A stretch of DNA of 64,000 bases, taken from the NCBI RefSeq assembly GCF_000003815.2, contig NC_049986.1, positions 15,587,569 to 15,651,568 of the forward strand. Direction: 5' to 3'. Positions 55,001-64,000 of the stretch are shown one piece after another. Under the pieces are notes generated by a model that searched no databases, was not told the DNA's origin, and saw only the letters and a program-made list of their open reading frames with translations. Position 1 is the stretch's first letter. Every line of letters starts with the position of its first letter. This DNA is from Branchiostoma floridae (lineage: Eukaryota; Chordata; Leptocardii; Amphioxiformes; Branchiostomatidae). The position numbers were made by a program, and so were the translations under genes.

Positions 55001-58000
55001 CGTTCAAAACGATACCTTATTGTTTTTCATTGAGGTAACAAGCTATACCATTTAAATGTTACAGTACGAGCCCATCATTGCCCCTGGGAACGAGGCTGTG
55101 GTACATCACATGACCGTGTTCCTGTGTGGGAACGACGTGAGTAGTACAGCCGGGTACGACGGTCCGTGTGAGGGGGAGGAGGATCGGCGGGAACTCAAGA
55201 CCTGCAAACACGTGATCGCTGCATGGGCCATGGGTGCACAGGTGAGTAGTAAACACGTCATCACTACTCTCCAAGTAGAGCTTAACCACTGTTGGAGAGT
55301 ACGCCATCACTGCATAGACACTGAACGCTGAGGGCACAGCTATCGTTTTCACCATCCTTAGCACGTGATCATATCGTGCATATCAATATTCGCAAACAAC
55401 TTAAAGATATTTGCATCAACGCCATTGTTGTCTCTTGTTGCAATTCATCAAGTGCAGACTAAGCCGTAGTTTCTAAACAGCACAGTACAGTGAACACCGT
55501 AGGGGCTTTTTCTCTGGATAGTTTTGAACGCTTGCAGATAGATGTGCAAAAGTTAGGTGTGACGTACCGTTCAGTGTGATATAACCAGTTGCTGCCGCGC
55601 CGCGTGCCTCCGAAGCTGGTGTGTTACACCGAAGGGTGGTTATACCGGCTATGTAGATACAGAAGCTGGTGTGTTACACCGAAGGGCGGTTATACCGGCT
55701 ATATACATACAGATACAGAAGCTGGTGTGTTACACCGAAGGGCGACTATACCGGCTATATAGATACAGATACAGAACACGCGTAAAACATCCCCTTTACT
55801 TTGTCCTTGTTACCTGTACCAGGCATTTGCCTACCCAGAGGAGGCTGGAATCCCTCTAGGCGGTCCGAGTGCTTCTACGTTTGCCATGATAGAAATCCAC
55901 TACAACAACCCAGGGCGACGAAAGGGTAAGACTAATTAATGAAAATCCCTTGTGTTTTAACGGATGGTTAGGATCGATCTAGTAGCTAGTGGGTTTTGAC
56001 AGCCTTCCGTGATGTTCGTTCGACAGATATTTTACCTTGGACCATTTCTGCAAATTTAGTACAATACACAACCGACAAATCAGAAATTAATTTTTTTTTG
56101 TGGTACGGCAACACTAGTTGACCAAACGTGCAGCCCAGAAATTTTCAGAATGCCACGAATGACTATATCTAAATAAAAATGCTTGACGCAAAAAACAACT
56201 GCAGTCACGTGCAACTACCCCATTATTGCTGCTTAACTGCTATCTATTTAGTTCCTTCTCAAAACAACTGGGTTGTCCCCTAAAAGATAATTCACAAGAG
56301 GACAATGCATGTTACCCTTTATTGTGACGGAGACAAAAGTGGTCGACATTCAGTAGAAGAAGTAAAATCCGATCATGTCAAAAAAAATTAAAATCGCTAT
56401 CCGTAACTGAAAGCTTTTTCCGAAGTCAAAATCAATAAAATTCAAATATATTTTACCGGATGGTTAGGATCGATCTATTAGCTCGTGGGTTTTGACAGTC
56501 TTCCTTGATGTTCGTTCGACAGATATTGTGGACAGCTCGGGCGTCAGATTCCACTACACGCCAACGCTACGACGTCATGACGCAGGAATCATGGAGCTGG
56601 GCTTACGTTACCTGCCGTCCATGGCGATACCACCACGTCAGGATAGTTACGTCATCACGGGGTTCTGTCCCGCACAGTGTACGGTCAAGGTCAGGAACAC
56701 CAACCGTCGAATTACCGTGAAAGTTCATCTGTTTATCTGAGTTAGAAAATACATTATTAAAAGACAAACTAGTTACTCAACTAAGAAATTTCAATTGATA
56801 AGAGATTTGACTCACTGGAAGCTGAATTGCTCAATCTCTCAGCTGTCTCACCCAATCGCTGTGGACACATAACTTTCTTCATGTGTGACGTCAGCAATGG
56901 GTCAAAAGTTACCGTCCCCGTCCCAACTGAGATTAAGTTGTTGTGCCCTCCTTCACTCCGGTAACAAAGTAATCTAACATTTTAGTTTAAAAAAACTTTC
57001 TTTTATGTAAATATTCTACAGTTTAAGGTATTATGTTTGATGGCTCTAACATCAGCATTGCTGTCTGGGATGCCCTCTGTATTGCCTTGCTGCAATTTCA
57101 ATAAAACAAAAAGTGCTTGAGGTGTGTCTTTGTCCAAACACGGGACCAAACACGGCTTTAGGTCCCGTCCGATAACCGAAAACAAAAACTGTTAAAGGTA
57201 GAACTACGTTAAAGGTAGTTACGTTAAAGGTAGTTACGTGCTCTGCATGCCGGTTAATTTCTGCCAGGCTAATATAACTTTACTCCTCTCACAAAGTAAG
57301 CCGGGCCCTGCTCCGGTGAGTCCAATATCTTAGTTGAAGAAGAGTTAGTCTCTTAATTATCCACTGTCGTGCCGTATTTCCTTTAAGGATTGTTACGTGC
57401 TCTTTATCCCGGTTGTCGGGTTGACTACTGCCAAGCTAATATAACCTTACTTTTCTCACAACAAAGTTCTGCTCCGGTGAGCCCAATATTTCAGTTGAAG
57501 AAGAGTTCGTCTCTTAATTATCCACTGTCCTTTAAGGATTGTTACGTGCTCTTCATCCCGGTTGACTACCGCCAGGCTGATGTACCGCGAAGGTCACACC
57601 GACCAATAATAACGTCTTGTTTTTCATCACACTGCGCTACGTGTCCTCAATCCTGATTATATTGCTCTCCGAGCAAAGGATAGACAGTAAAATATATTAA
57701 ATCCGTCCTGCAACGGAGTCATATTTTCTCACCCATTTACTCACGCATTCATTTGCTAATCTACTCATTCATTTATTCAGTAATTTATCCATTCACCCAT
57801 TTCACTAATACTCCGATAACTAATAGAATATTCTTCAAACAGTGACACTTTTGCAAGGCAGAAACACATACCTCCAAATTTTCCATGTCTAGCAACATAT
57901 TTTTTCACGGAGTGATCTAGCTTCGTTCCCTCAAAATGTGCTGTGAAGACATCAAACATTTTGAGGTATGAGTTTATGCCTGTCAAAAGTGTCACTGTTT

Positions 58001-61000
58001 GAAAAATATTCTATCAACTGTATTCATGCATGATCTATAACATCTTCGACTAATACGCCGAGTTCTAACTTCTATATGTTGGCTATATTTCTTACCACAC
58101 CTAAGAACCTCACATTGTGCACATTGAGGTTGAGCACATTGGCTCAGAGAGTTTGTCAGTAATATAGTTCTTTTGGTTGTTTTTTCTCACAGGGCCTCCC
58201 CGCAGGTGGCATTCAGGTGTTCGCTTCGCAGCTACACACGCACCTGGCAGGAACAGCTGTGTGGACGAAGCACGTGAGAAGCGGAGTGGAACTTCCCGAG
58301 CTGAACAGGGATAACCACTACAGCACGATGTTTGAGGTGAAGCGTCTGTTCAGAGAGAACGAGGGAGAGAGGGGGGAGAGAAAGAAGGGAGAGAAAGGCA
58401 AAGAGAAGGACAGGGGGTAGGAGGAGGGAAAGGGGGGCTGGGGAGGGATAGAAGGAGGGGAGAGGGGTGAGAGGGTAGAGGGAGAAAGAGGGTGAGAGAG
58501 AGAAAGAGAGAGAGAGAGATGGGTGGGAGAAAGGGAGAGAGCGGAAGGTAGGAGAGATAGAGAGGGGAGGGAGAGGGATAGAAAAAGGGGAGGGGAAGAG
58601 GGGGGATGGGACAGAAATAGGGAAAGAGGAAAGGGAGTGGGATAGAAAAAAGAAGAAGACAGAGACATGTAGAGAGGGATAAAGGGATACAGATAGAGAG
58701 AAAAGAGTGAGATGTACTATTTCTGAAAGTTGCAGTGTACAATCTATATAGCTATGTCATTTTTTTCTACTCTTATTTCTCCATTCTCGTGGACTATCAG
58801 GTTTTATCAGCATCATACAGTTTAAATAATTTTCGCGTCGCTTCCCCGGCCCACTTGTATGGACAGTAGCTTACTCAAAGTCATTAGCCTTTTCCCTCAC
58901 GGGGTGAGAGAACGCACGTGTTCTGAATCTCCCTGAGCAGAACAGATTTACCAATCGATCAAACAATACTGGGTGTAAGACGAAAGGGCGGTTGTTGATG
59001 GAATTGGCGTACGCACCAAATTGTCTTTGCTGCATCAGAGCTCAGAGCTTTAATACCGTGAACTCATATTGTGGAAGCCAGTGTACGGGTTTACACATGC
59101 TGAGCGACCTCGACTATTAAACCTAGCCTGGATACCATACCCCAGCCCGATCCCAAAAATATCTATCGTGCACGAAAGATACTTGAGATCGGGCTGGGGT
59201 TTGGTAACCAGGCTACGACTAACCGTTACATAGACGAGCTTGCTAGTGATGTGGGGTTGCGGGTCGAGGACTGAAAGAACGCTTTAGGGGACAGAACAGT
59301 CTGGAGAGAAAGATTGGACCTGGTCCGGGCAATCCTCCCGTGATGATAAAGATGATGATGCATCGGTATTGTGCAATGGTCAAGTCGGTCGCAAGAAGGC
59401 GCATGGAACATTTGATAAGACAATTTTAGCCAACGTTGTTTTTACACCCAAACGATACCTTGTTTGCTCACCATGACGATACTGGGTGTAAAACGAATAT
59501 GCGGTTGTTGATGGAATTGGCGTACGTGTGAACGAAATTTCCCTGGGAACCAGACAGGAACGGGTAGCTAGCGAGTTTTGTTCGGGGAGCCAAGGCAGTC
59601 AGCCCGCTGATCTCACATTGGCGTTCCGGGGAGTTTAAGCCCGAAGGAGTTAAAGGCAAGTGGACCTTACCGGGCTTAAACTCCCCGGGGCGCTAATAGG
59701 GGATCGGCGGGCCTGACTGTCTTGGGCCACCGAATAAACTGTCGTAGCTTCCCGATCCCGGCTGGCCCCCAGGGTAGAACGAAATTGACTTTGCTGCATC
59801 AGTATTGTGCAATGGTCAAGGCGGTCGCAAGAAGGCGCATGAAACATTTGATAGGACAATTTTAGCCAACGTTGTTTTTTTTCTATTACTTGAAAGTTCA
59901 TCTGTGTTGGTAGAAGTCATTATTGAATAGTTGAACTGTAATATCCAACACAAAAATGGGACTCACCCAAATTTTCGACTGAACAGCACCAGTCTTTGTC
60001 AAGGAATGAACAATCCACTGCTGTCATGACGTCAGCACCTTCAAACTATGATCCACTGCTTACAGATACGTGTCCTATCTGCATATCGTGGCGTCACGAC
60101 AGCAGTGGATTGTTCATTCCTTGACAAAGACTGGTGCTGTTCAGTCGAAAATTTGGGTGAGTCCAATTTTTGTGGGTTTTTTTCTTTGTCTACATTTTAC
60201 AGGAGATACGACCATTACGACGAAGGGTAACCGTAAAACCGGTAAGCAGACAACTTTTTGCGAAAAATTTCTTTACACTCGTAAATAGTTTCATCAGGTT
60301 GTTAGACCAATTGAACAAAGTCTTCTTCGTTATACAGTCTTGTTTGATTTTTCATCATCAGTACAAAATGATCAATACAATTTTGTACTGATGAAGGCGA
60401 CAGATGGTCGTCGAGACCTTCACTGAAGAATTAAAGAAGGCTGTGTAACGAAGAAGACTTTGTTCAATTTTCTTGGCCTTACCATGTTTGCCACCAGTCA
60501 GCCAATGCTTTTTAGTCAAATTTGATCTCATCTGAAATATGGTATATTTATTTGCGTACATAGACGCCCTCTGTATACCATTAGAACTCAAGTACTTGCA
60601 GTCGCCCTGCGATGCTAGACAAAATTGCATCAATCCTGTACCAGTCCTTTTGCTTATGGCATTTACACTCAGACATTGTTGACTTTGCTGTCTAGTTTTT
60701 ATCAAGGGTACTCATTGCTTCATTTCCTTTCTTTTTCTTCTCTGCGATCGTAGAAGACAGATACAATTGATCGTAGAAGACAGATACAATTGATCGTAGA
60801 AGACAGATACAATTTTTTTCACAAAATGTTCTATAACCTTTTCAGGGTGATGTCCTGATGACCAGCTGTAAATACAACACCGCAGACCGTCGCAGTGTTA
60901 CTCTGGTAAAAAAAGACTTGATTATTTGTCACATTTATTTATCAGTACTGTTAAGTAATTAATGAGTTAGGACCCCTTTAACCCATTTTTCACTATTAAG

Positions 61001-63487
61001 AGATCTATTAACACGAGAAAAATTAGTTATCGCGGATTTCGGCTGCAAAACATTACGTAACTAAATAAATGTGATAAATAGACAGTTCTGGTAAAAACTT
61101 CATTACACTATTACTGTAAATGCCTTTTGTGGGTTTAATTTCGCTGTAAGGAGAAAATTCAGTGTCCATGGTGGTTTTGAGTTGGCGATAGCGCTAAAGA
61201 GTCACATGTTATGTGCAATATGGAAACAGAAACTTTCGCGTCGGCTTTAAAGGGGCATTCCACTCCAGAAGGGGGGCTTGTTTTCCAGTAGATAATGTGG
61301 CAATGAATACATAATCAGCCGAATTTTGTGGAATTCACCTTGGGATGAATTACGTGAGGGTACAATAAGGACACTCACTAAACCCATGCAGACCCTACCC
61401 ATGCATTCCCTATACGCATAGACACTGTGTTTATCGTACATATTTTCGGAATAAATGAGGTACGCTCAGCACACCGAGAAGGCAAATCTGCTCATAAGAT
61501 AGCAAAGAATACAAGAACAAGACGAGATTTCTTAGCCAACCTGAAATTAGTTTTGTAACCTTGCCTAAAAGTTTTGCATTGTATTCAGCCATAGGATTAA
61601 TTCAATTAGAGGGTACTTGGGGAGTTTAGTAGAATACTGAATGCTTTTGAGGCATTTGAAGAAACTGAGTACTTTATCGTATAATGTGAAGTAGTATACA
61701 GTTATCACTTCCTAAAATTAATATCTATCGGAAAATAACACTCCCGTGTGGAGTGGAATGCCCCTTTAAGAGAAAACCGTGAACACATAAAAGCGCCGTA
61801 AAAATTTCAAGAACTATATTATGTTAATGGCCTCTCTCTCTCTCTGGTACCAGGGAATAATCAAGCGCGCACACACACACAGACACACACACACATACAT
61901 ACACAAGTGAAGCAGAACGATGTATTGGCACTCAGTCTCTCCAACCAGACTCACCCGTCGTCCGCATGCGTGGACTGTTCCATTAGCGAGGGACCTAAAC
62001 TATTCTAAGTAATGTAACATAGTATAACTGTCCAATTTTGCTGACATTACCGGAAATTAACTTTTCTACAACCCCTTCCCAGGGTGGGTACGGTATCCAT
62101 GACGAGATGTGTCTGAACTACATCCACTACTACCCCGCTTCGCCGCTACAGGCCTGTAAGAGTGTGGTGGCAGCCTCGGCTTTGGACAGGTTCTTCGACG
62201 TGGTGTTCAGGTACACAGGAAGCAATATTGTATGCCCTTTCATGGATCTGAATGAGCTTGCGCAGGTCAAAGGTAAAGGCCCCTGACTTGAAAGTAGCTC
62301 TTGTCTCGTCCGTCGGTTTGAATTACCATGTCCAGACTTGTTCTGTTTATGTCTCGGGGGCCTTCACCTTTGACCTACGCCTGCGCAGTTGACCCTTGAT
62401 AGAGCTTATTACATATGCATGGGCCATACAGCACACTAAAACCTGCATGTTCTGTTCCTTTGATATGGAAAAGTGTAGTAAAGTTACGTGTCGATTGTTT
62501 ATGTGTTTTTTTGTGGTTAATTTCTGTTTGTTTTTTTGTTTGTTCCAATTTAAAACGAGAACAATTGTTGTGGCAAACACTTGTGTGTTAATGTTTATGG
62601 ATGTTTTTCTTACAACGTTGAGGAAAAGCACACTCGTTAAAGAACATTGGCTCAGAGTTTGTCAGTATAGTTTATTTTGGCTCAATGATCATGATCTTTT
62701 AACCTTACTCTATCCATATGTTTTGTGTTGTTTGTATGTCACTAGCTTGTTTGGAACACCAAATGAGCAAAACGTTGCAGACGATTTTTCTCACATGCCA
62801 TGGAACCCATTGACAACGGCTTATCTGACGTCACTCTACCGACGCGGACCAATAGACGTCATGTGCCAGAAAACTACTGGTGAAATTTTTGAGGTAAAGG
62901 CAGAATAAAGTTGCAGATTCTAATATCCTTCGGTGCCATAAAATAGTATCAAAGCTGGCCAAGGAGTATAGCCGGCCAAATAGTGTCAGACGGGCACCTG
63001 AGATAGACGGGCTCTGGCAGCATTTACACTCCTAGGCCGGCTTCACTCCTCTGACAGCTTTTGATACTGTCTTATGCTACCATAGGATCTGCTTGGATAG
63101 AAGCAGATTCCGCTTCTTACATTATTACACCGGACCCAATTACACTGGGGCCGCGACCTCGCTGCAACCGCCCTCAGTCCTAGCGATTTAACCGAGCACT
63201 GCACGGATAATGATCGAATGGAGCACAAGTTACTACAGTGGACAGAATGACTTCATAACGTAGGTGGCCACTACTTGTGCTGGTTTGACGGTATAAAGTA
63301 CATTGTGAGTAGAACTACTTTCCACACAATGTCAATGTAAGACATTACCAATATGGTTCGTTTGACACATCAACAAAATGACATGTCGGATATTTTCTTC
63401 CTTTTTCCTCCACAGGGGAAGTGGACTGACTTAGAACAGCCGCATATTCGGAAACCCCAGAATCCTCAGCGGAAGTGTCAAGCATGA
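52035..63487 (+). CDS. DBH: dopamine beta-hydroxylase-like copper monooxygenase (13 exons)
   Basis: Exons: 52035-52298, 52882-53028, 53906-54085, 54445-54528, 55065-55241, 55823-55925, 56523-56689, 58193-58336, 60203-60241, 60846-60905, 62083-62265, 62768-62893, 63416-63487. All have GT/AG ends and consistent phases, giving about 581 residues (human DBH ~603). An alternative exon 11/12 joint (62272/62781) also keeps frame. Order: signal peptide (MSLAIPLCFVPFIVLC), DOMON (FAFGMSDDGTLRKADLVVFW), then the N- and C-terminal Cu-monooxygenase domains. CuM ligands LHTHLAG and GIHDEMCLNY are present, as are IEIHYNNP and VVHHMTVF. The DAGIMELGL...MAIPPR stretch is closer to DBH/tyramine hydroxylase than to MOXD1. 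The HH ligand pair in exon 4 reads KVHVLQYEP, losing one His. Secreted or vesicular; no membrane anchor at the C-terminus. The gene would convert phenylethylamines to beta-hydroxylated amines if active. Confidence 0.92.
52640..52712 (+). mobile_element. LINE fragment in intron 1 of DBH-like gene
   Basis: GCAGTGGAAGACGAACGTAT and AGTTGTTCATTTAATGATGA parallel GCAGTGGGAGACGAAACACA and AATGTTCATTCAACGAAAC of the LINE copy at 47960-48015. Short, diverged. Confidence 0.55.
53085..53253. repeat. tandem duplication of ~78 bp in intron 2
   Basis: TTTGATTCGTAAACTTG / TTTGATTCGGAAACTTG, GAGTTGTAAGTATA and GGAAAATGGACAAAAACTGT occur twice. The unit begins about 55 bp after exon 2. Confidence 0.9.
53555..53820 (-). 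mobile_element. tRNA-headed SINE, reverse orientation, in intron 2
   Basis: Collinear with 23385-23640. Ends with the reversed head GGGGATCGAACTCAGGACCT and ATTCCGAGCCGAACGCTCTA, matching the second head at 28297. The right edge is 86 bp from exon 3. Confidence 0.8.
54865..55005. repeat. CA/CG-rich simple repeat in intron 4
   Basis: Impure (CA)n with GCGC and ATAC interruptions, open on both strands as an artefact. Confidence 0.9.
55265..55301. mobile_element. 37-bp micro-MITE, CTCCAAGCAGA-end family, in intron 5
   Basis: Starts TACTCTCCAAGTAGAGC and ends TGTTGGAGAGTA, so the outer 10 bp (TACTCTCCAA / TTGGAGAGTA) are perfect inverted repeats. Flanks CGTCATCAC (55256-55264) and CGCCATCAC (55302-55310) match at 8 of 9, the family's target length. 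Lies 24 bp after the exon 5 donor. Confidence 0.7.
55610..55785. repeat. ~60-bp minisatellite, three units, in intron 5
   Basis: GAAGCTGGTGTGTTACACCG, AAGGGCGGTTATACCGGCTA and ATAGATACAGATACA. The unit contains two short palindromes (GGTGTGTTACACC and TATACCGGCTATA). Confidence 0.9.
55955..56522 (+). repeat. duplicated 3' splice-site region before exon 7
   Basis: 55955-56032 (GGATGGTTAGGATCGATCTA ... TTCGTTCGACAGATATT) is repeated at 56458-56528. Only the second copy leads into exon 7 (AG at 56521-56522). The first has the same acceptor at ~56025 but is followed by unrelated DNA, a decoy. Confidence 0.85.
57190..57590. repeat. ~150-bp tandem repeat, about 2.4 units, in intron 7
   Basis: GTTACGTGCTCT(G/T/C)(C/T)AT, CCGGTT, GCCAGGCTAATATAAC, GCTCCGGTGAG(T/C)CCAATAT and AAGAAGAGTT(A/C)GTCTC recur at ~57230, ~57393 and ~57541. 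Confidence 0.85.
57827..58014. mobile_element. 188-bp foldback in intron 7 with exon-like centre
   Basis: GAATATTCTTCAAACAGTGA and CACTTTTG mirror CAAAAGTGTCACTGTTTGAA and AAATATTC. The centre, read on the - strand, is open and bounded by TGTCTTCACAG and TTTGGAG/GTATGTG, like a small exon. Confidence 0.7.
58340..58725. repeat. purine-rich (GA/GGGA) tract in intron 8
   Basis: Nearly 400 bp almost entirely G and A on the + strand, starting right after the exon 8 donor. The - strand frame of Ser/Leu/Pro repeats is an artefact. Confidence 0.95.
59126..59214. mobile_element. hairpin MITE, 28-bp arms
   Basis: TAGCCTGGATACCATACCCC plus AGCCCGATC pairs with GATCGGGCTGGGGTTTGGTA plus ACCAGGCTA. Absent from the other half of the local duplication, so it inserted (or was lost) after it. 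Confidence 0.8.
59545..59765. mobile_element. large foldback, ~90-bp arms, GC-rich
   Basis: GGCAGTCAGCCCGCTGATCT and CCGGGGAGTTTAAGCCCG on the left mirror CGGGCTTAAACTCCCCGGGG and GATCGGCGGGCCTGACTGTC on the right. Arms about three quarters identical. Confidence 0.8.
59945..60176. mobile_element. large foldback, ~85-bp arms, ending 27 bp before exon 9
   Basis: CCAACACAAAAATGGGACTC, CAGTCTTTGTCAAGGAATGA and CAATCCACTGCTGTCATGAC mirror GTCACGACAGCAGTGGATTG, TCATTCCTTGACAAAGACTG and GAGTCCAATTTTTGTGG. The end GACTCACCCAA...TGTGTTGGATAT also appears near 19740, so the element is dispersed. Confidence 0.85.
60285..60480. mobile_element. foldback element B, possible Penelope-like terminus
   Basis: Outer arms TTGAACAAAGTCTTCTTCGT and ACGAAGAAGACTTTGTTCAA; nested arms CATCAGTACAAAA / TTTTGTACTGATG. 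Lead-in AATAGTTTCATCAGGTTG is shared with 32640. At 60388-60417 CTGATGA, a 6-bp stem with 5-nt loop and a GAAAC-like box lie in hammerhead order. Penelope-like elements carry hammerheads at their ends, so this may be an old terminus; fossil. Confidence 0.5.
60747..60815. repeat. 3 x 23-bp tandem repeat before exon 10
   Basis: GATCGTAGAAGACAGATACA then ATT, three times, just ahead of the T-rich tract of the exon 10 acceptor. Confidence 0.9.
61251..61765. mobile_element. 515-bp TTAA-flanked MITE in intron 10
   Basis: Starts AGGGGCATTCCACTCCAGAA and ends TGTGGAGTGGAATGCCCCT. Perfect TTAA on both sides (61247-61250, 61766-61769). No internal coding frame. TTAA target as for the element at 36282, but with unrelated ends. 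Confidence 0.85.
62955..63105. mobile_element. diverged member of the 17051 MITE subfamily, in intron 12
   Basis: CACTCCTAGGCCGGCTTCAC, GCTTTTGATACTGTCTTATG and CATAGGATCTGCTTGGATAG match the right half of 17051-17195. The left half is rearranged (AAGGAGTATAGCCGGCC). Confidence 0.7.
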
Positions 63488-64000
63488 TGAGTAGTTCTCA
63501 CCCGGATTTAGTTGGAACATCAAGAACTGAACAGTGTTAAGCTGTCACATGTTAAATGTGCGGGGCGTATGTTGATGAGAATTTACATGATTTGGAAAAT
63601 AATCTTAAGACTGTCTGTTTTGAATATTCCGGTGACAATGAACTTGATCAAGACAAAAAGTTTTTCCAGATATCCACCACCCGTGATCTTCTATCGTGTT
63701 CGGTAAAAACATAAATATACCGCAATGTATGGTAACGTATATAAGATTGTCTGCATCTGTGTACCATGTATGTATGTTGGATTTAACATAGATGTTGAGA
63801 CATGGTCTTGGCTAAATAATTTTGGAGAAACACGTGGATATCAAAATACAAATAGTTGAGCATTAGCTTCTGTTTTACCGCATTATTTATGTTGTACCGA
63901 TGTTTTGCATTATTTATATCTATCGATGTTCCTGTTTGTATTACGCAATGTTTCTGCTAGGAAGCCAATCATAGAACTTTACCTTCGTCTTCGATCCCGA
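63488..64000 (+). other. 3' UTR / flank of the DBH-like gene
   Basis: AT-rich after the stop at 63487. No canonical AATAAA was found before the window ends, so the 3' end may lie beyond or use a variant signal. Confidence 0.5.

Larger units (their letters stand above)
58960..59880. repeat. ~0.5 kb tandem duplication in intron 8 carrying different insertions
   Basis: CAATACTGGGTGTAAGACGA / GATACTGGGTGTAAAACGAA, GCGGTTGTTGATGGAATTGG, TTGTGCAATGGTCAAG, GGTCGCAAGAAGGCGCATG and TTTTAGCCAACGTTGTTTTT occur at 58965-59415 and 59480-59880. Copy 1 holds the hairpin at 59126; copy 2 holds the foldback at 59545. Confidence 0.85.

Noticed and set aside
58318-58742. Ser/Leu/Pro-rich - strand frames
   Set aside because: Purine-tract artefact in intron 8 of the DBH-like gene.
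62396-62745. Long + strand frame upstream of exon 12 of the DBH-like gene
   Set aside because: Only the last ~40 codons match DBH; the upstream part is Cys/Phe-rich intron sequence without homology.
1-64000. LTR retroelements, endogenous viruses or Polintons
   Set aside because: No long direct repeats with TG...CA ends, and no gag, integrase, capsid or envelope-like frames were seen; retroelement traces are LINE ends, SINEs and a possible Penelope-like terminus.

Overview
The window looks like nuclear DNA of a lancelet (Branchiostoma or a close relative). It has intron-rich animal genes, metazoan 14-3-3 and dopamine beta-hydroxylase-type genes with GT/AG introns, a pol III tRNA cluster, and very many short palindromic (MITE) elements, tRNA-headed SINE copies and LINE 3' tails. 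The genus is an inference from this repeat style and gene content; no database search was possible.

Layout. 1-11.3 kb: three tandem two-exon 14-3-3 genes on the + strand. Each has a tiny first coding exon behind a conserved splice acceptor that implies an unseen 5' non-coding exon. The spacers and 3' flanks are homologous, so the duplication unit was larger than the gene. 11.3-32 kb: gene-poor, with microsatellites, minisatellites, SINE and LINE pieces and foldback elements; only weak gene traces (a 7TM-like fragment, a possible first exon). 32-43.5 kb: a possible TATA promoter, a piggyBac-like element, a SINE split by a TTAA-flanked MITE, an assembly gap (38286-38577), and the last exon of a single-pass membrane protein gene. 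43.6-48.9 kb: six intact tRNA-Val(CAC) genes on the - strand in ~0.5 kb repeat units, plus a seventh split in two by a 1.8 kb palindrome-rich insertion. 49-51.9 kb: repeats, including a 5S-rRNA-like SINE. 52.0-63.5 kb: a complete 13-exon dopamine beta-hydroxylase-like gene on the + strand whose introns hold many foldback elements and local duplications.

Function. The 14-3-3 genes encode phosphopeptide-binding adaptors. Copy 1 looks canonical, while copies 2 and 3 carry changes in the ligand groove. The DBH-like protein has a signal peptide, a DOMON domain and both copper-monooxygenase domains, but one of the expected CuH histidines reads as valine. Nothing suggests the genes form one pathway; proximity appears incidental.

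Most notable: (1) a 1.8 kb AAGCGCTT-palindrome insertion inside a tRNA gene; (2) a MITE family with TACTCTCCAAGCAGA-like ends and 9-bp target duplications, including a 37-bp member; (3) the 14-3-3 cassettes with diverged grooves, shared acceptors and duplicated poly(A) modules; (4) an eight-unit tandem array of a pol III B box inside a SINE; (5) a stop codon and PDZ-like tail built from an 11-bp tandem repeat.
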